From positions 1 to 13,644 of the forward strand of contig JACDAU010000048.1 in assembly GCA_013695265.1 (NCBI GenBank): DNA of 13,644 nt, given 5' to 3'. Of this stretch, positions 1-7,314 are shown in pieces. Source of the stretch: Chloroflexia bacterium. GTDB taxonomy: Bacteria > Chloroflexota > Chloroflexia > Thermobaculales > Thermobaculaceae. Position 1 is the stretch's first letter. Each line of letters starts with the position of its first letter. The notes beneath the pieces were generated by a model. It did no database searches and was not told where the DNA came from. It saw nothing but the letters and a program-made list of their open reading frames with translations. Made by a program: the position numbers and the translations under genes.

Positions 1-2
1 GT

Positions 3-488
3 GCTGCTCAGACCGTGGCTGTGACTTTTGAGCCGAAACCCATTGCAGCGCCTCCCAGGGGAGATGAGGAAATCTCACAGACGATCAAACTAGGTAAGCC
101 AGGGACAACCGGGAACTTGGTGTGGACGATCAGGAAAGTGAGTAAGCCAAAGCGGTTGACGGCGGAGTACTCAGAAACTCTCGAGGCCCAAGGCTTCTTC
201 GTCATAGTAGAGGGCACGATCCGGAACCGGGGTAGACAGTCACTCCATGTAGGAAGTGGTAGTCTCACTGTGATTGATGACAAGGGGCGAGAATTCGAGG
301 CGTTAGAGGATGGCTACTTTTATGTACTCGACAACAAGTCATTCATATTCGAGCAAATCAACCCAGGTCTGAAACGCCAGTGGCAAGTAATATTCGAAGT
401 TCCAAAGAATGCCAAGGGGCTGCTACTCAGGGTCGGGGATGGCGAGCTCTTCTCGGACAAGAATGTCATTATCGATCTGGGGGAATAG
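3..488 (+). CDS. DUF4352-like protein, 5' end outside window
   Basis: The frame is open to the left edge (AAQTVAV before the first in-window GTG at 15), so this is probably the C-terminal part of a longer, likely exported protein whose start lies upstream. About 157 residues are visible after that GTG. They look like the immunoglobulin-like DUF4352 fold: a strand set around GNLVWTIRKV, then FFVIVEGTIRN, LTVIDDKGREFEAL, and a closing WQVIFEVPKNAKGLLLRVGD. In DUF4352 proteins this pattern of large extracellular beta-sandwiches usually follows a signal peptide or lipobox and a low-complexity linker. The function is not known. Direct counting of positions 1-480 gives about 51% GC, against roughly 65% in parts of sucA, with more A/T-ending codons, so recent acquisition is possible. 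It converges on a broken permease fragment whose reading frame runs into its last codons. The family call is from memory of the domain and is moderately secure. Confidence 0.75.
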   Translation, partial: AAQTVAVTFEPKPIAAPPRGDEEISQTIKLGKPGTTGNLVWTIRKVSKPKRLTAEYSETLEAQGFFVIVEGTIRNRGRQSLHVGSGSLTVIDDKGREFEALEDGYFYVLDNKSFIFEQINPGLKRQWQVIFEVPKNAKGLLLRVGDGELFSDKNVIIDLGE

Positions 489-528
489 GGCCCAACGGTT
501 TCATCCTGTCAATAAGGTGTCCCCCCCC

Positions 529-893
529 AGCGCTCGCGACCACGTCGCCAAGATTCAGGCCACGCAGCGTACGCCGACGCTCCCGGTGCACGGACCCCTC
601 GCCGGGAGCGATCACTTCATCAGCGCGCCCGAGACTGGCGGTTCGACGGTGCGGATTGCGTGGCTCATCGTGTCACCCGTGCCGAACGCTGTCGTGATGA
701 TCGTTGATGACAGCATTAGCCCGAGCGTGACAAGCCCCGTCTGCGCCCGCCGCCGTGGAATCTGCCGCAGAGCAAGCCTGACCAGCACTCGGTTCCGCAA
801 CCCAAGCGCGACGACCACAAGCGCGCAGAGAAGCCAAAGCGCTGCAAGCGCGATCGCGATCGGCGTGGTGGGAACGCCAAAGACCCGCTCCAT
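529..893 (-). pseudogene. Truncated, frameshifted FtsX-like ABC transporter permease (N-terminal fragment)
   Basis: Reading leftward from an ATG at 893, the protein starts MERVFGVPTTPIAIALAAL. It has one membrane segment (about residues 8-30), then LRQIPRRRAQTGLVTLGLML and SSTIITTAFGTGDTMSHAI. This is the typical N-terminus of FtsX/MacB-type permeases, with a cytosolic NIPRR-like motif followed by a second membrane helix and a TGDT turn. That frame stops at 612-614. The family pattern (ASLGRADEVIAPGEG) resumes in the next frame, so there is a frameshift around 640-650. The second frame only runs to a stop at 469-471, inside the opposite-strand gene, so hundreds of permease residues are missing. 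An 8-C run at 521-528 lies at the presumed break. The left boundary given here is approximate. The fragment begins 62 nt after the SGNH gene and was probably once co-transcribed with it. A sequencing or assembly error cannot be excluded for the frameshift, but it would not explain the truncation. Confidence 0.65.
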
Positions 894-955
894 CCTACCG
901 GCCCCACTCGCGGCATACCGGGTCCTGGCTCGCGGGCGGGGGGTATCCGCTTGCA

Positions 956-1648
956 TCAGCGCGGCGTCGACTGGAGCCGTGCCCGCCAGACCTGCGCGAG
1001 GCGCGCGTAGCCTTGGGAGGACGGATGGAAACCATCGCCGCTGAGGTACTCCGGGTGCGTCCGCAACTCCCGCCAACCGGCGTGCAGGTCGACGATAATT
1101 GCGCCGTGGCGGGACGCAATACGGGCGATGCTCGCGTTCCAACGTGCGATCTCGGCGTGTAACGCGACGCGACTGGGGGTGCCATATGCTTGCAGCACCG
1201 CGTCGGATAAGGGCAGGCTCGTAAGGTCCGGCATATTACCAACCAGCACGGTTGCACCGGTCGACTTCAGTTCCATGAGGAGCAGGTTCAGGTCGCGCTC
1301 GTATCGCCGCAGCGACACGCCGTTCTTCAGGTCGTTCACCGCGAGCCAGACCGTCACAACTGTTGGCTGCGCGTCGAGCGCGACTGGAAGCTGCTGATCG
1401 AGCGCCTCTGAGAACACTGCGCCAGAGACACCGAGGTTTACGAGTTGGGTGCCTTCGGGCATCGTGGCCTGGAGTCGTGGCACCCAGCCCTCCGTCTCGG
1501 GCTTGCGCGCACCGACCCCGACGGAATCAGACGCGCCGATTGCCACGTACACGCGAGACGGGAGTGCGGCCCTCTCGGCGCCGCAGGCAGTCAGCATTGC
1601 GGTGAGCAGCAAGATCACGAGGAGTCGCGGGAGGGATCGTTCGGACAC
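956..1648 (-). CDS. SGNH/GDSL-family lipase/esterase, predicted lipoprotein
   Basis: A 230-residue protein with an N-terminal lipoprotein signal: Arg at 4 and 8, a hydrophobic stretch LLVILLLTAML, and lipobox LTAC with Cys22. It should therefore be anchored outside the cytoplasmic membrane. The SGNH blocks appear in order. Block I is IGASDSVGVG with nucleophile Ser42. Block II is NLGVSG, with its oxyanion Gly near 73-75. Block III is WLAVNDL with Asn105. Block V is DGFHPS with Asp205 and His208. All catalytic residues are present, so an active esterase, lipase or deacylase is expected; the substrate cannot be read from sequence. The start is GTG at 1648 with no clear Shine-Dalgarno sequence; an ATG 10 nt upstream is out of frame. 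The gene lies 103 nt downstream of sucB on the same strand and is followed by the broken ABC permease. This order resembles the tesA/ybbA-ybbP neighbourhood of Escherichia coli. Confidence 0.9.
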   Translation of the reverse strand: MSERSLPRLLVILLLTAMLTACGAERAALPSRVYVAIGASDSVGVGARKPETEGWVPRLQATMPEGTQLVNLGVSGAVFSEALDQQLPVALDAQPTVVTVWLAVNDLKNGVSLRRYERDLNLLLMELKSTGATVLVGNMPDLTSLPLSDAVLQAYGTPSRVALHAEIARWNASIARIASRHGAIIVDLHAGWRELRTHPEYLSGDGFHPSSQGYARLAQVWRARLQSTPR

Positions 1649-1751
1649 GGAGGCTCATTCGCTTCTCGGTGCATTTAGGCGCGCTAGTGTTGTCTTCCAG
1701 ACTGGTCCTTTCAGTGTACACCACGGATACGGGCGAAAATGCGGCGAGACC

Positions 1752-2993
1752 TCACCCCTCCAGCAGCAGGGTTTCCGGGTCCTCGACCAGTGACTTGACG
1801 CGCACGAGGAACCGCACCGCGTCGCTGCCGTCTACGATCCGGTGATCATATGTAAGCGCGAGATACATCATCGGCCGCACGGCGATTTCACCCGCAACGA
1901 CTACCGGCCTCTCCTTCGTGGCGTGCATCCCGAGAATGCCGACCTGCGGCGTGTTCAGAATTGGAGTCGACATAAGTGACCCGTACACACCGCCGTTCGT
2001 GATCGTAAAAGTGCCGCCCCGCAGGTCCGCGAGGCCGAGGTTATTTTCTCGCGCGCGGGTCGCGAGGTCCGCTATCTCACGCTCAATCTGCGCGAAGCTC
2101 TTGCAGTCCATGTCCCGCACCACAGGCACTACCAATCCCTCTGGCACGCCAACCGCAATGCCAATGTCGTAGTACTGTTTTAGGATTACGTCGTCGCCGT
2201 CGATTTCCGCGTTGAGGTACGGGAACTCCCGCAGTGCACCCACCACCGCCTTGGCGAAGAACGACATGAAGCCGAGCTTCAGGCCGTGGCGCTTCATGAA
2301 CTCCTCGTTTCTCCGGCGGCGCAACTCGATGATGGCGGACATGTCCGCCTCGTTAAACGTAGTGAGCATCGCGGCCGTTTGCTGTGCCTCCACGAGGCGG
2401 CGGGCTATCGTCCTGCGGCGGGTGGACATCCGCCTACGGGTCTCCCGACTCGATGATGTAGGCGCCGGTTGCGGAATTGGAGCCGCTGGTAGCCGTGCGG
2501 CACGCGCTGGTGTGGCATGCTTTGATGCGCTCTCCACGTGGCCGAGGACGTCCTCCCTCGTGACTCGACCTCTCTCTCCCGTGCCATGGATCGACGCGAG
2601 GTCCACCGCATGCTCCGACGCCAGTCTGCGTACGCCAGGGGACGCCGACGGGTGGCTGTGCTCCGCCTCCTCGTCGGCATCGCCGTTCGGGGTCTGGTCA
2701 TCTCTCCGGGACGGCTCGGCAGACAGCGTGGCTGTGACAGGCTCCTTCGCGTTCGAGTCTGTGCGGATGACCCCGAGGACAGCGCCTACTGCAGCGCTTA
2801 CGCCCTCCCCAATATGGATGGACGCGAGTACTCCGGACTGTCCGGCCGGGATCTCGACGTTCGCCTTCTCGGTCTCCAGCTCGACAATTGGGTCGCCTTC
2901 GTCTACGCGCTCTCCTTCATGCTTCAGCCATCGCTGCACAGTAACCTCGACGATAGACTCGCCCAGTTCGGGAACCACGATCTCAGCCGACAT
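1752..2993 (-). CDS. sucB: Dihydrolipoyllysine-residue succinyltransferase (E2 of 2-oxoglutarate dehydrogenase)
   Basis: A 413-residue E2 core subunit that transfers the succinyl group from lipoamide to CoA in the TCA cycle. The lipoyl domain (residues 1-78) carries the lipoylation site ETEKANVEIPA at Lys43. An acidic, Ser/Pro-rich linker follows. The peripheral subunit-binding domain is at about 116-153 (GVRRLASEHAVDL...GRVTREDVL). A basic linker leads into the catalytic acyltransferase domain from about 185 to the end, with TFTITNGGVYGSLMSTPI and the active-site TYDHRIVDG (His384, Asp388). There is a single lipoyl domain and normal length. The succinyl rather than acetyl specificity rests mainly on adjacency to sucA and on the GSLMSTPI segment. 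The ATG at 2991-2993 lies inside the last codons of sucA (11-nt overlap) and has a strong Shine-Dalgarno GGAGGG on the minus strand (3002-3007, 8-nt spacing). This indicates translationally coupled expression of E1 and E2. Confidence 0.95.
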   Translation of the reverse strand: MSAEIVVPELGESIVEVTVQRWLKHEGERVDEGDPIVELETEKANVEIPAGQSGVLASIHIGEGVSAAVGAVLGVIRTDSNAKEPVTATLSAEPSRRDDQTPNGDADEEAEHSHPSASPGVRRLASEHAVDLASIHGTGERGRVTREDVLGHVESASKHATPARAARLPAAPIPQPAPTSSSRETRRRMSTRRRTIARRLVEAQQTAAMLTTFNEADMSAIIELRRRRNEEFMKRHGLKLGFMSFFAKAVVGALREFPYLNAEIDGDDVILKQYYDIGIAVGVPEGLVVPVVRDMDCKSFAQIEREIADLATRARENNLGLADLRGGTFTITNGGVYGSLMSTPILNTPQVGILGMHATKERPVVVAGEIAVRPMMYLALTYDHRIVDGSDAVRFLVRVKSLVEDPETLLLEG

Positions 2994-5796
2994 GTTTTAC
3001 GCCCTCCAGATTACTCTGTGGATACAGGTCCGGCTCTCCGGTGAGTGCCGACTCGACGATACGTGCCTGCTCCGCGTTGTGCTGGTCGACGGAACCTTCC
3101 GCCGGGCTAGCGCGCGGCGGGCGTCCAACGTAGGCGAGCGGCATGCCGTCAGATAGCAGTTCGCGAAGGAGCGGCTCGGCAAACGGCCACGCGCCTGCGT
3201 TCCTCGGTTCCTCCTGAACCCAGATCACCGAGCTCATTAACGGATACCCCATAAGTACGCGCGCGAGTTGGTCCACTGGGAATGGGGACAGCTCCTCGAT
3301 CCGGATAATCGCGGTCTCGCGCGCTTCGGCGTGCCTCGGGCTGGCTACCAGATCCATGTATATTTTGCCGCTGCAGACGATGACGCGGTGCACGTCGGCC
3401 CCCCGATCCTGTGCTTGCCGGTCGTTGATCACGGGCTGGAACGTCACGTCAGAGAGATCGGGCAGCGAGGCTGCCGCGCGCGGGCTGCGCAGCAAACTCT
3501 TCGGCGTCATGACCACGAGGGGGCGCGGGTCTACTCGCAGCAGCGCAGCGTGGCGGCGCAACAGGTGGTAGTACTGGCCGGCGGTTGTTGGGTACGCAAC
3601 GCGCAGGTTACCATCTGCCGCGAGCTGCAGGTACCGCTCCAGGCGCGCGCTGGAGTGTTCCGGGCCCTGGCCTTCGTATCCGTGTGGCAGGAGCAGCACC
3701 AACCCGCAACGCTGCCGCCACTTGGCCTCGCCCGAGACGATAAACTGGTCGATGATAACCTGCGCGCTGTTCGCGAAGTCGCCGTACTGCGCCTCCCAGA
3801 GCACGAGGGTTCCCGGCGCGTGGGAACTGTATCCATACTCGAAGCCGAGCGCGGCGTTCTCTGAGAGCGGGCTGTTGTGAACTGCGAACGAGGCGTCCGC
3901 CTGCGGCAGCGCCTGCAAGGGGCAGTAACGCTCGCCGGACTTCGCATCGTGCAACGCGAGGTGCCGCTGACTGAAAGTGCCGCGCTCCGTGTCCTGACCG
4001 GTGAAACGGATGGGCACGCCGTCCGCGAGAATGCTCGCAAAGGCGAGGGACTCCGCGTGGCCCCAGTCGATGGTGCCCTTCTCAATCGCGGGGCGCCTCC
4101 GCTGCAGGGCGCGGTCGAGCTTCGGGTTTACGTTGAACCCTTCCGGGCGGGCCAACAGTGTCTCGTTCAGCTCACGGAGCGTCGTGGGGGGTACCAGCGC
4201 CTCGATGGTCTCGTCATTGAAGTCCGGGCTTTGGGATGGGCTCGGCCCTTCATCCGCAGGGATCGCCTGCTGATAGGCAGCACGCAACCGCTCCTGCACC
4301 TGTTCGACCATCGCCGCCGCCTCATCGCTGTTCAAGGTGCCTCGCTCGATGAGGGTCTTGGCCCACCGTTCGCGCGCGCTTGGGTGTTGGGCGATGCGCT
4401 CGTACATTAGCGGCTGAGTGTATGCCGGCTCGTCGCTCTCATTGTGTCCGTAACGGCGATAGCCAACGAGGTCGATCAGAAAGTCCTTCTGAAAGCGCTC
4501 GCGGTACGCGTGAGCGAGGCAGGACGCGGCGATACATGCCTCAGCGTCGTCGGCGTTGACGTGCACGATGGGTATCTCGAAGCCCTTCGCCAGGTCGCTT
4601 GCATAGAGCGTGGAGCGCGCATCGGCTTCGTCGGTCGTGAAGCCGAGCTGGTTGTTCGCGATGATGTGAATCGTGCCGCCGGTGCGGTAGCCCGAGAGGC
4701 GCGAGAGGTTCAGCGTCTCGGCAACGATGCCCTGACCAGGAAAGGCCGCGTCGCCGTGGATGAGCAGAGGGAGCGAGGCGCGCTCGTCCTGGCCTGGCGG
4801 ACCCGGGTTCGAGCGCGTCTCCTGGGCAGCGCGGGCACGTCCCTCAACCACGGGATCAACGAACTCGAGGTGGCTTGGATTCGAGACGAGCGTGATTGGC
4901 ATCACAGTGGTGCCGCCCGAGTGCGCGAGCCTGCGTGTCGCCCCGAGGTGGTACGTGACATCGCCCGTCCATCCGTCCGTCTGTGCATCGGATGCTGCCG
5001 TGCCATTGCGCCGTTCCGCATCATGCAGAAAGCCACCAAGAACAGCCTCGTACGAGAGGCCGAGGATGTGAGCGAGTACGTTGAGCCGTCCGCGGTGAGC
5101 GATGCCGATGACAACCTCCCGTGTGCCAGCATCCGCTGCGTTCAGGATCACCTCGTACATCATCGGCACGAGCAGATCGAGACCCTCGATAGAAAACCAC
5201 TTTTGCGTGGGAAAGCTGCGGTGCAGAAAGCGCTCGAAAGTTTCGACCATCGTCAGCCGATACAGCAGCTCGCGGTCCTCGCCGGACCCGAGCGGCTTGG
5301 TGAACTGCTGTGTTTCGACTGCGTCACGCAGCCAGACGCGCTCCTCCGGTTTTTGAATCTGGTCGAAATCGTAGCCAATCGAACCACAGTAGAGCGCCTG
5401 AAGTGCGCGGATCGCCTCCAAGGCATCGCTGGTACGCCCCACGAGCGGACCTCCAACGACGCTGGGTGGCAGCCCGCGCAGATCTTCCTCGGTCAGGCCG
5501 TGCGTCGCGAACTCCAGTTCCGGGTCGCCGGGAGGGTCCGAGCCGAGTGGATCGATGCGCGCTGCAAGATGGCCATACTCCCGCGTGAGGCGCCCAAGGC
5601 GCGCGGCTCCGACAACGGTTTCAACGCGGACCGTCGCTGACGGCGCATGCGTCACCTCAGGCAGGTCTTCGGGCGTTGCCTTCTCAAAGAGCGCCCTTGT
5701 GCTTGCGTCGACGGATGCGTGATCACGCTGGTAGCGTTCGTACAGCTCCAGAACGTAACCGGCATTCGGGCCGAAAAACTGACTCAGGTTGCTCAT
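2983..5796 (-). CDS. sucA: 2-oxoglutarate dehydrogenase E1 component
   Basis: A 937-residue thiamine-diphosphate enzyme that decarboxylates 2-oxoglutarate and succinylates the lipoyl arm of SucB; the length matches the usual 930 or so. The N-terminal 2-oxoglutarate dehydrogenase helix is MSNLSQFFGPNAGYVLELY. A small domain with IGYDFDQIQKPEERVWL follows (about 139-156), then IAHRGRLNVLAHILG (232-246). The ThDP/Mg motif GD...NN is at 348-382 (HGDAAFPGQG ... IIANNQLGFTT), with GHNESDEPAYTQPLMY at 450-465. The transketolase-pyrimidine domain starts at about 580 (FTGQDTERGTFSQRH, LPHGYEGQGPEHSSARLERY). The C-terminal domain contains VIWVQEEPRNAGAW (858-871). No key residue is missing. The ATG start at 5796 fits the family N-terminus although the ribosome site is weak (GGAAGG lies about 18 nt away). 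It is first in the sucA-sucB operon, behind the promoter at 5856-5885. The dihydrolipoamide dehydrogenase gene is not in the window. Confidence 0.97.
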   Translation of the reverse strand: MSNLSQFFGPNAGYVLELYERYQRDHASVDASTRALFEKATPEDLPEVTHAPSATVRVETVVGAARLGRLTREYGHLAARIDPLGSDPPGDPELEFATHGLTEEDLRGLPPSVVGGPLVGRTSDALEAIRALQALYCGSIGYDFDQIQKPEERVWLRDAVETQQFTKPLGSGEDRELLYRLTMVETFERFLHRSFPTQKWFSIEGLDLLVPMMYEVILNAADAGTREVVIGIAHRGRLNVLAHILGLSYEAVLGGFLHDAERRNGTAASDAQTDGWTGDVTYHLGATRRLAHSGGTTVMPITLVSNPSHLEFVDPVVEGRARAAQETRSNPGPPGQDERASLPLLIHGDAAFPGQGIVAETLNLSRLSGYRTGGTIHIIANNQLGFTTDEADARSTLYASDLAKGFEIPIVHVNADDAEACIAASCLAHAYRERFQKDFLIDLVGYRRYGHNESDEPAYTQPLMYERIAQHPSARERWAKTLIERGTLNSDEAAAMVEQVQERLRAAYQQAIPADEGPSPSQSPDFNDETIEALVPPTTLRELNETLLARPEGFNVNPKLDRALQRRRPAIEKGTIDWGHAESLAFASILADGVPIRFTGQDTERGTFSQRHLALHDAKSGERYCPLQALPQADASFAVHNSPLSENAALGFEYGYSSHAPGTLVLWEAQYGDFANSAQVIIDQFIVSGEAKWRQRCGLVLLLPHGYEGQGPEHSSARLERYLQLAADGNLRVAYPTTAGQYYHLLRRHAALLRVDPRPLVVMTPKSLLRSPRAAASLPDLSDVTFQPVINDRQAQDRGADVHRVIVCSGKIYMDLVASPRHAEARETAIIRIEELSPFPVDQLARVLMGYPLMSSVIWVQEEPRNAGAWPFAEPLLRELLSDGMPLAYVGRPPRASPAEGSVDQHNAEQARIVESALTGEPDLYPQSNLEGVKHVG

Positions 5797-5855
5797 CGCG
5801 GGTGCTCTGCGCCTTCCGCTGAGGTTGCCGATTGGCTGGGTCTGCTGCGTGAGGC

Positions 5856-5885
5856 AGGATAACGTTCATGGCTGCTTGCTGTCAA
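5856..5885 (-). promoter_or_regulatory. Predicted sigma70-type promoter for sucAB
   Basis: On the minus strand there is a perfect -35 TTGACA (5880-5885) and, after an 18-nt spacer, TATCCT (5856-5861; 4 of 6 to consensus). This predicts transcription from about 5849 and a leader of roughly 53 nt before the sucA ATG at 5796. The placement between sucA and the divergent tRNA operon supports it. The -10 is only moderate. Confidence 0.5.
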
Positions 5886-5927
5886 TCGCGCGCGGCAAAC
5901 CGCTGGAATGCGTGGCGTGCCGTTTGA

Positions 5928-5933
5928 TATACT
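5928..5933 (+). promoter_or_regulatory. Predicted -10 box of the tRNA-Ser operon
   Basis: TATACT (5 of 6 to consensus) lies 34 nt before the first tRNA. The expected -35 region (about 5904-5910, around TGGAAT) is poor. It is the only promoter-like box in the short gap between sucA and the tRNA genes reading rightward. Confidence 0.4.
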
Positions 5934-5967
5934 GTCCGGCGGAGTGACGCCCCCGTGCTGGGGACGT

Positions 5968-6055
5968 GGAGGGGTCGCATAGCCCGGTCTAGTGCAGCCG
6001 TCTCGAAAGCGGCCAGGTGTCAAAAGCCTCGTGGGTTCGAATCCCACCCCCTCCG
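5968..6055 (+). tRNA. tRNA-Ser (anticodon CGA)
   Basis: An 88-nt class II tRNA. The acceptor stem GGAGGGG (5968-5974) pairs with CCCCTCC (6048-6054), and the discriminator G73 (6055) is typical of serine tRNA. The anticodon stem GCCGT/GCGGC holds the loop CTCGAAA, anticodon CGA, reading UCG. A long variable arm follows. The T stem GTGGG/CCCAC encloses TTCGAAT. CCA is not encoded (CCG follows). It is the first of two adjacent serine tRNAs. A 6-bp hairpin (CGGCTC/GAGCCG, 6057-6075) immediately follows and may be a processing or attenuation signal. Confidence 0.95.
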
Positions 6056-6056
6056 C

Positions 6057-6075
6057 CGGCTCAAGTAACGAGCCG
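6057..6075 (+). other. Short hairpin between the two tRNA-Ser genes
   Basis: CGGCTC (6057-6062) pairs perfectly with GAGCCG (6070-6075) across a 7-nt loop. It starts two bases after the first tRNA and has no following T run, so a processing site or weak attenuator is more likely than a terminator. The sequence supports the stem; the role is inference. Confidence 0.35.
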
Positions 6076-6135
6076 AGAATGGGAGCTTAAGAAACCGCCT
6101 CGAAGCTGCCCGTATGGTGCCCACTGCTCTACTGT

Positions 6136-6225
6136 GGAGAGGTCGCATAGTTTGGCCTAGTGCGCGCGACTGGAAATCGCGTAGGCGGTTATACCGTCTC
6201 GCGGGTTCGAATCCCGCCCTCTCCG
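6136..6225 (+). tRNA. tRNA-Ser (anticodon GGA)
   Basis: A 90-nt class II tRNA. The acceptor stem GGAGAGG (6136-6142) pairs with CCTCTCC (6218-6224); the discriminator is G at 6225. The anticodon stem CGCGA/TCGCG holds the loop CTGGAAA, anticodon GGA, reading UCC and UCU. A long variable arm (around GTAGGCGGTTATACCGTCT) and the T arm GCGGG/CCCGC with TTCGAAT follow. CCA is not encoded. It lies 80 nt after tRNA-Ser(CGA), in the same direction, with no obvious promoter of its own, so co-transcription is likely. Confidence 0.95.
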
Positions 6226-6367
6226 CCGGTCTCACGAATAGCAGACCCGTAACCGGGACGCGACGCGGTCGCTCCGGAAACGGCTTGGACGGCCCGAGGA
6301 GGGTGCTGCTGTTGCTAGCCGAACCAAGTGCCATCTGCTGCACCCAGCGTGGCCTCGAAGGAGGTCG

Positions 6368-6785
6368 ATGCGGCGAAGATTCAGCTTGGCAGTGTGTTGG
6401 TAGACGACTAGGACAAGGCGCCTCGGTTCTACACCAAGGTTCTCGGTTTTGTCGCGAAGATGGACATGTAGCTTGGCGAGTCCGGCGGTTAACGCGTATG
6501 CCGCCCGAAGGTCTGGACGATGTCGCGTTGCTGCTGGAGTCGAACTCCCACCCGGCCGCCAGGATGTTCCAGGAGGCGCTCTTTATGGATGGCATCGCCG
6601 CAACTGCGTTCGCCGTTGAGGATCTTCCCTGCGAGTACGAGCGGCTGACTGTGGTATTCACCATGCCTCCCACCGCGATGGAGACAATGGTCCGGGCCGT
6701 ATTCGATGACACTTGCGGGAACCTGATGCAAATCTATCAGGCGGCCTCACTGCTCCTCACAGTCAGGATGCGGAACTGGCCATAG
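6368..6785 (+). pseudogene. Decayed VOC/glyoxalase-family protein gene
   Basis: A strong ribosome site (AAGGAGG, ending at 6364) sits just before an ATG at 6368, but the family-like reading is in the next frame: KIQLGSVLVDD, stop, DKAPRFYTKVLGFVAKMDM, stop, LGESGG, stop. The in-frame stops are TAG 6409, TAG 6469 and TAA 6490. The similarity then resumes in another frame from about 6498: PPEGLDDVALLLESNSHPAA, FQEALFMDGIAATAFAVEDL, VVFTMPPTAMETMVRAVFDD and TCGNLMQIYQ, running to a stop at 6783-6785. Together these cover a whole VOC protein (betaalphabetabetabeta repeats, C-terminal GN-xx-QI metal or substrate motif) of about 130 residues plus a short abnormal tail. At least one early frameshift, three stops and a second frameshift make it non-functional as a single protein. 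The 3' half remains open and could be misannotated as a gene. Confidence 0.8.
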
Positions 6786-6861
6786 TGCTTGTCCTTCGAT
6801 CACAGTGCGCCGAAGCGTGGAGGATCCGGTGAGTACTTGCGCTGGCTCGTCGTTGGCTGAG

Positions 6862-7311
6862 CTATAGATACTGTCGGAACGGCGTCACGTCAAAGCGATT
6901 TGCGATTCGCAAGTATTCCTGCTCGTTACCCTCGATCATCAGCTTGTGGATGAGCACCACATCCGCATCGGGGATGTGGTGCTCAGGCTGGACGCAGAGA
7001 CTCATGACCGGCCGCCCCGCCTCATACACGTGGATACGCCCGCGATACTTTGGAACCCGATAGCAGCGCTCGGGGACATTTGGACTCCGCACCTCGATGT
7101 AGCCACGCCTCGCGAGATGCTGGTAGTCCTCGGGCGAAAGCATCTCCATGAGCAGATGCTCTGCACGCGCCTTCGCGGCCAGCCACTCCGAATGGGCCTG
7201 ATGCGGCTGAACGTTGTGCCGATGCGAAGGATGCGCGAGCGACCAGGACAGGCCAGCGACGACGAGGAGCCCGAACAGCATCTGTGCCAGGATGGGGAGC
7301 AGTTCCCCCAC
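6862..7311 (-). CDS. Membrane-anchored hypothetical protein
   Basis: A 149-residue protein with one N-terminal hydrophobic segment (about residues 5-26, LPILAQMLFGLLVVAGLSWS). A His-rich juxtamembrane stretch (HPSHRHNVQPHQAH) and a helical segment (SEWLAAKARAEHLLMEMLS) follow. The soluble C-terminal domain has the conserved-looking segments ARRGYIEVRSPNVPERCYRV, GRIHVYEAGRP and DVVLIHKLMIEGNEQEYLRI. I recall similar hypothetical proteins from Chloroflexota but no assigned function. The GTG start at 7311 has a very good Shine-Dalgarno AGGAGG (minus strand, 7319-7324), which is embedded in the last codons of the upstream gene. Only 3 nt separate the two genes, so they form one operon and probably act together. 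The soluble part is predicted on the cytoplasmic side if the segment is an uncleaved N-out anchor, but the orientation is not certain. Confidence 0.85.
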   Translation of the reverse strand: MGELLPILAQMLFGLLVVAGLSWSLAHPSHRHNVQPHQAHSEWLAAKARAEHLLMEMLSPEDYQHLARRGYIEVRSPNVPERCYRVPKYRGRIHVYEAGRPVMSLCVQPEHHIPDADVVLIHKLMIEGNEQEYLRIANRFDVTPFRQYL

Positions 7312-7314
7312 TGG

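Noticed and set aside
2212..3156. 314-codon + strand frame
   Set aside because: Antisense to sucB and the end of sucA; Ser/Arg-rich translation typical of an antisense shadow.
4444..5640. Long open frame of 398 codons on the + strand
   Set aside because: It lies wholly antisense to sucA, whose protein is clearly recognisable. It has no domain or ribosome site and reflects the GC-rich third-position bias of the opposite strand.
6409..6492. TAG/TAA stops in the VOC gene as possible stop-codon recoding
   Set aside because: Frameshifts occur as well, and intact genes here (for example the DUF4352-like gene and the response regulator) end at normal TAG stops, so decay is the simpler explanation.
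6020..6712. 230-codon minus-strand frame across the tRNA region
   Set aside because: It spans both tRNA genes and the decayed VOC gene antisense, with no recognisable domain.
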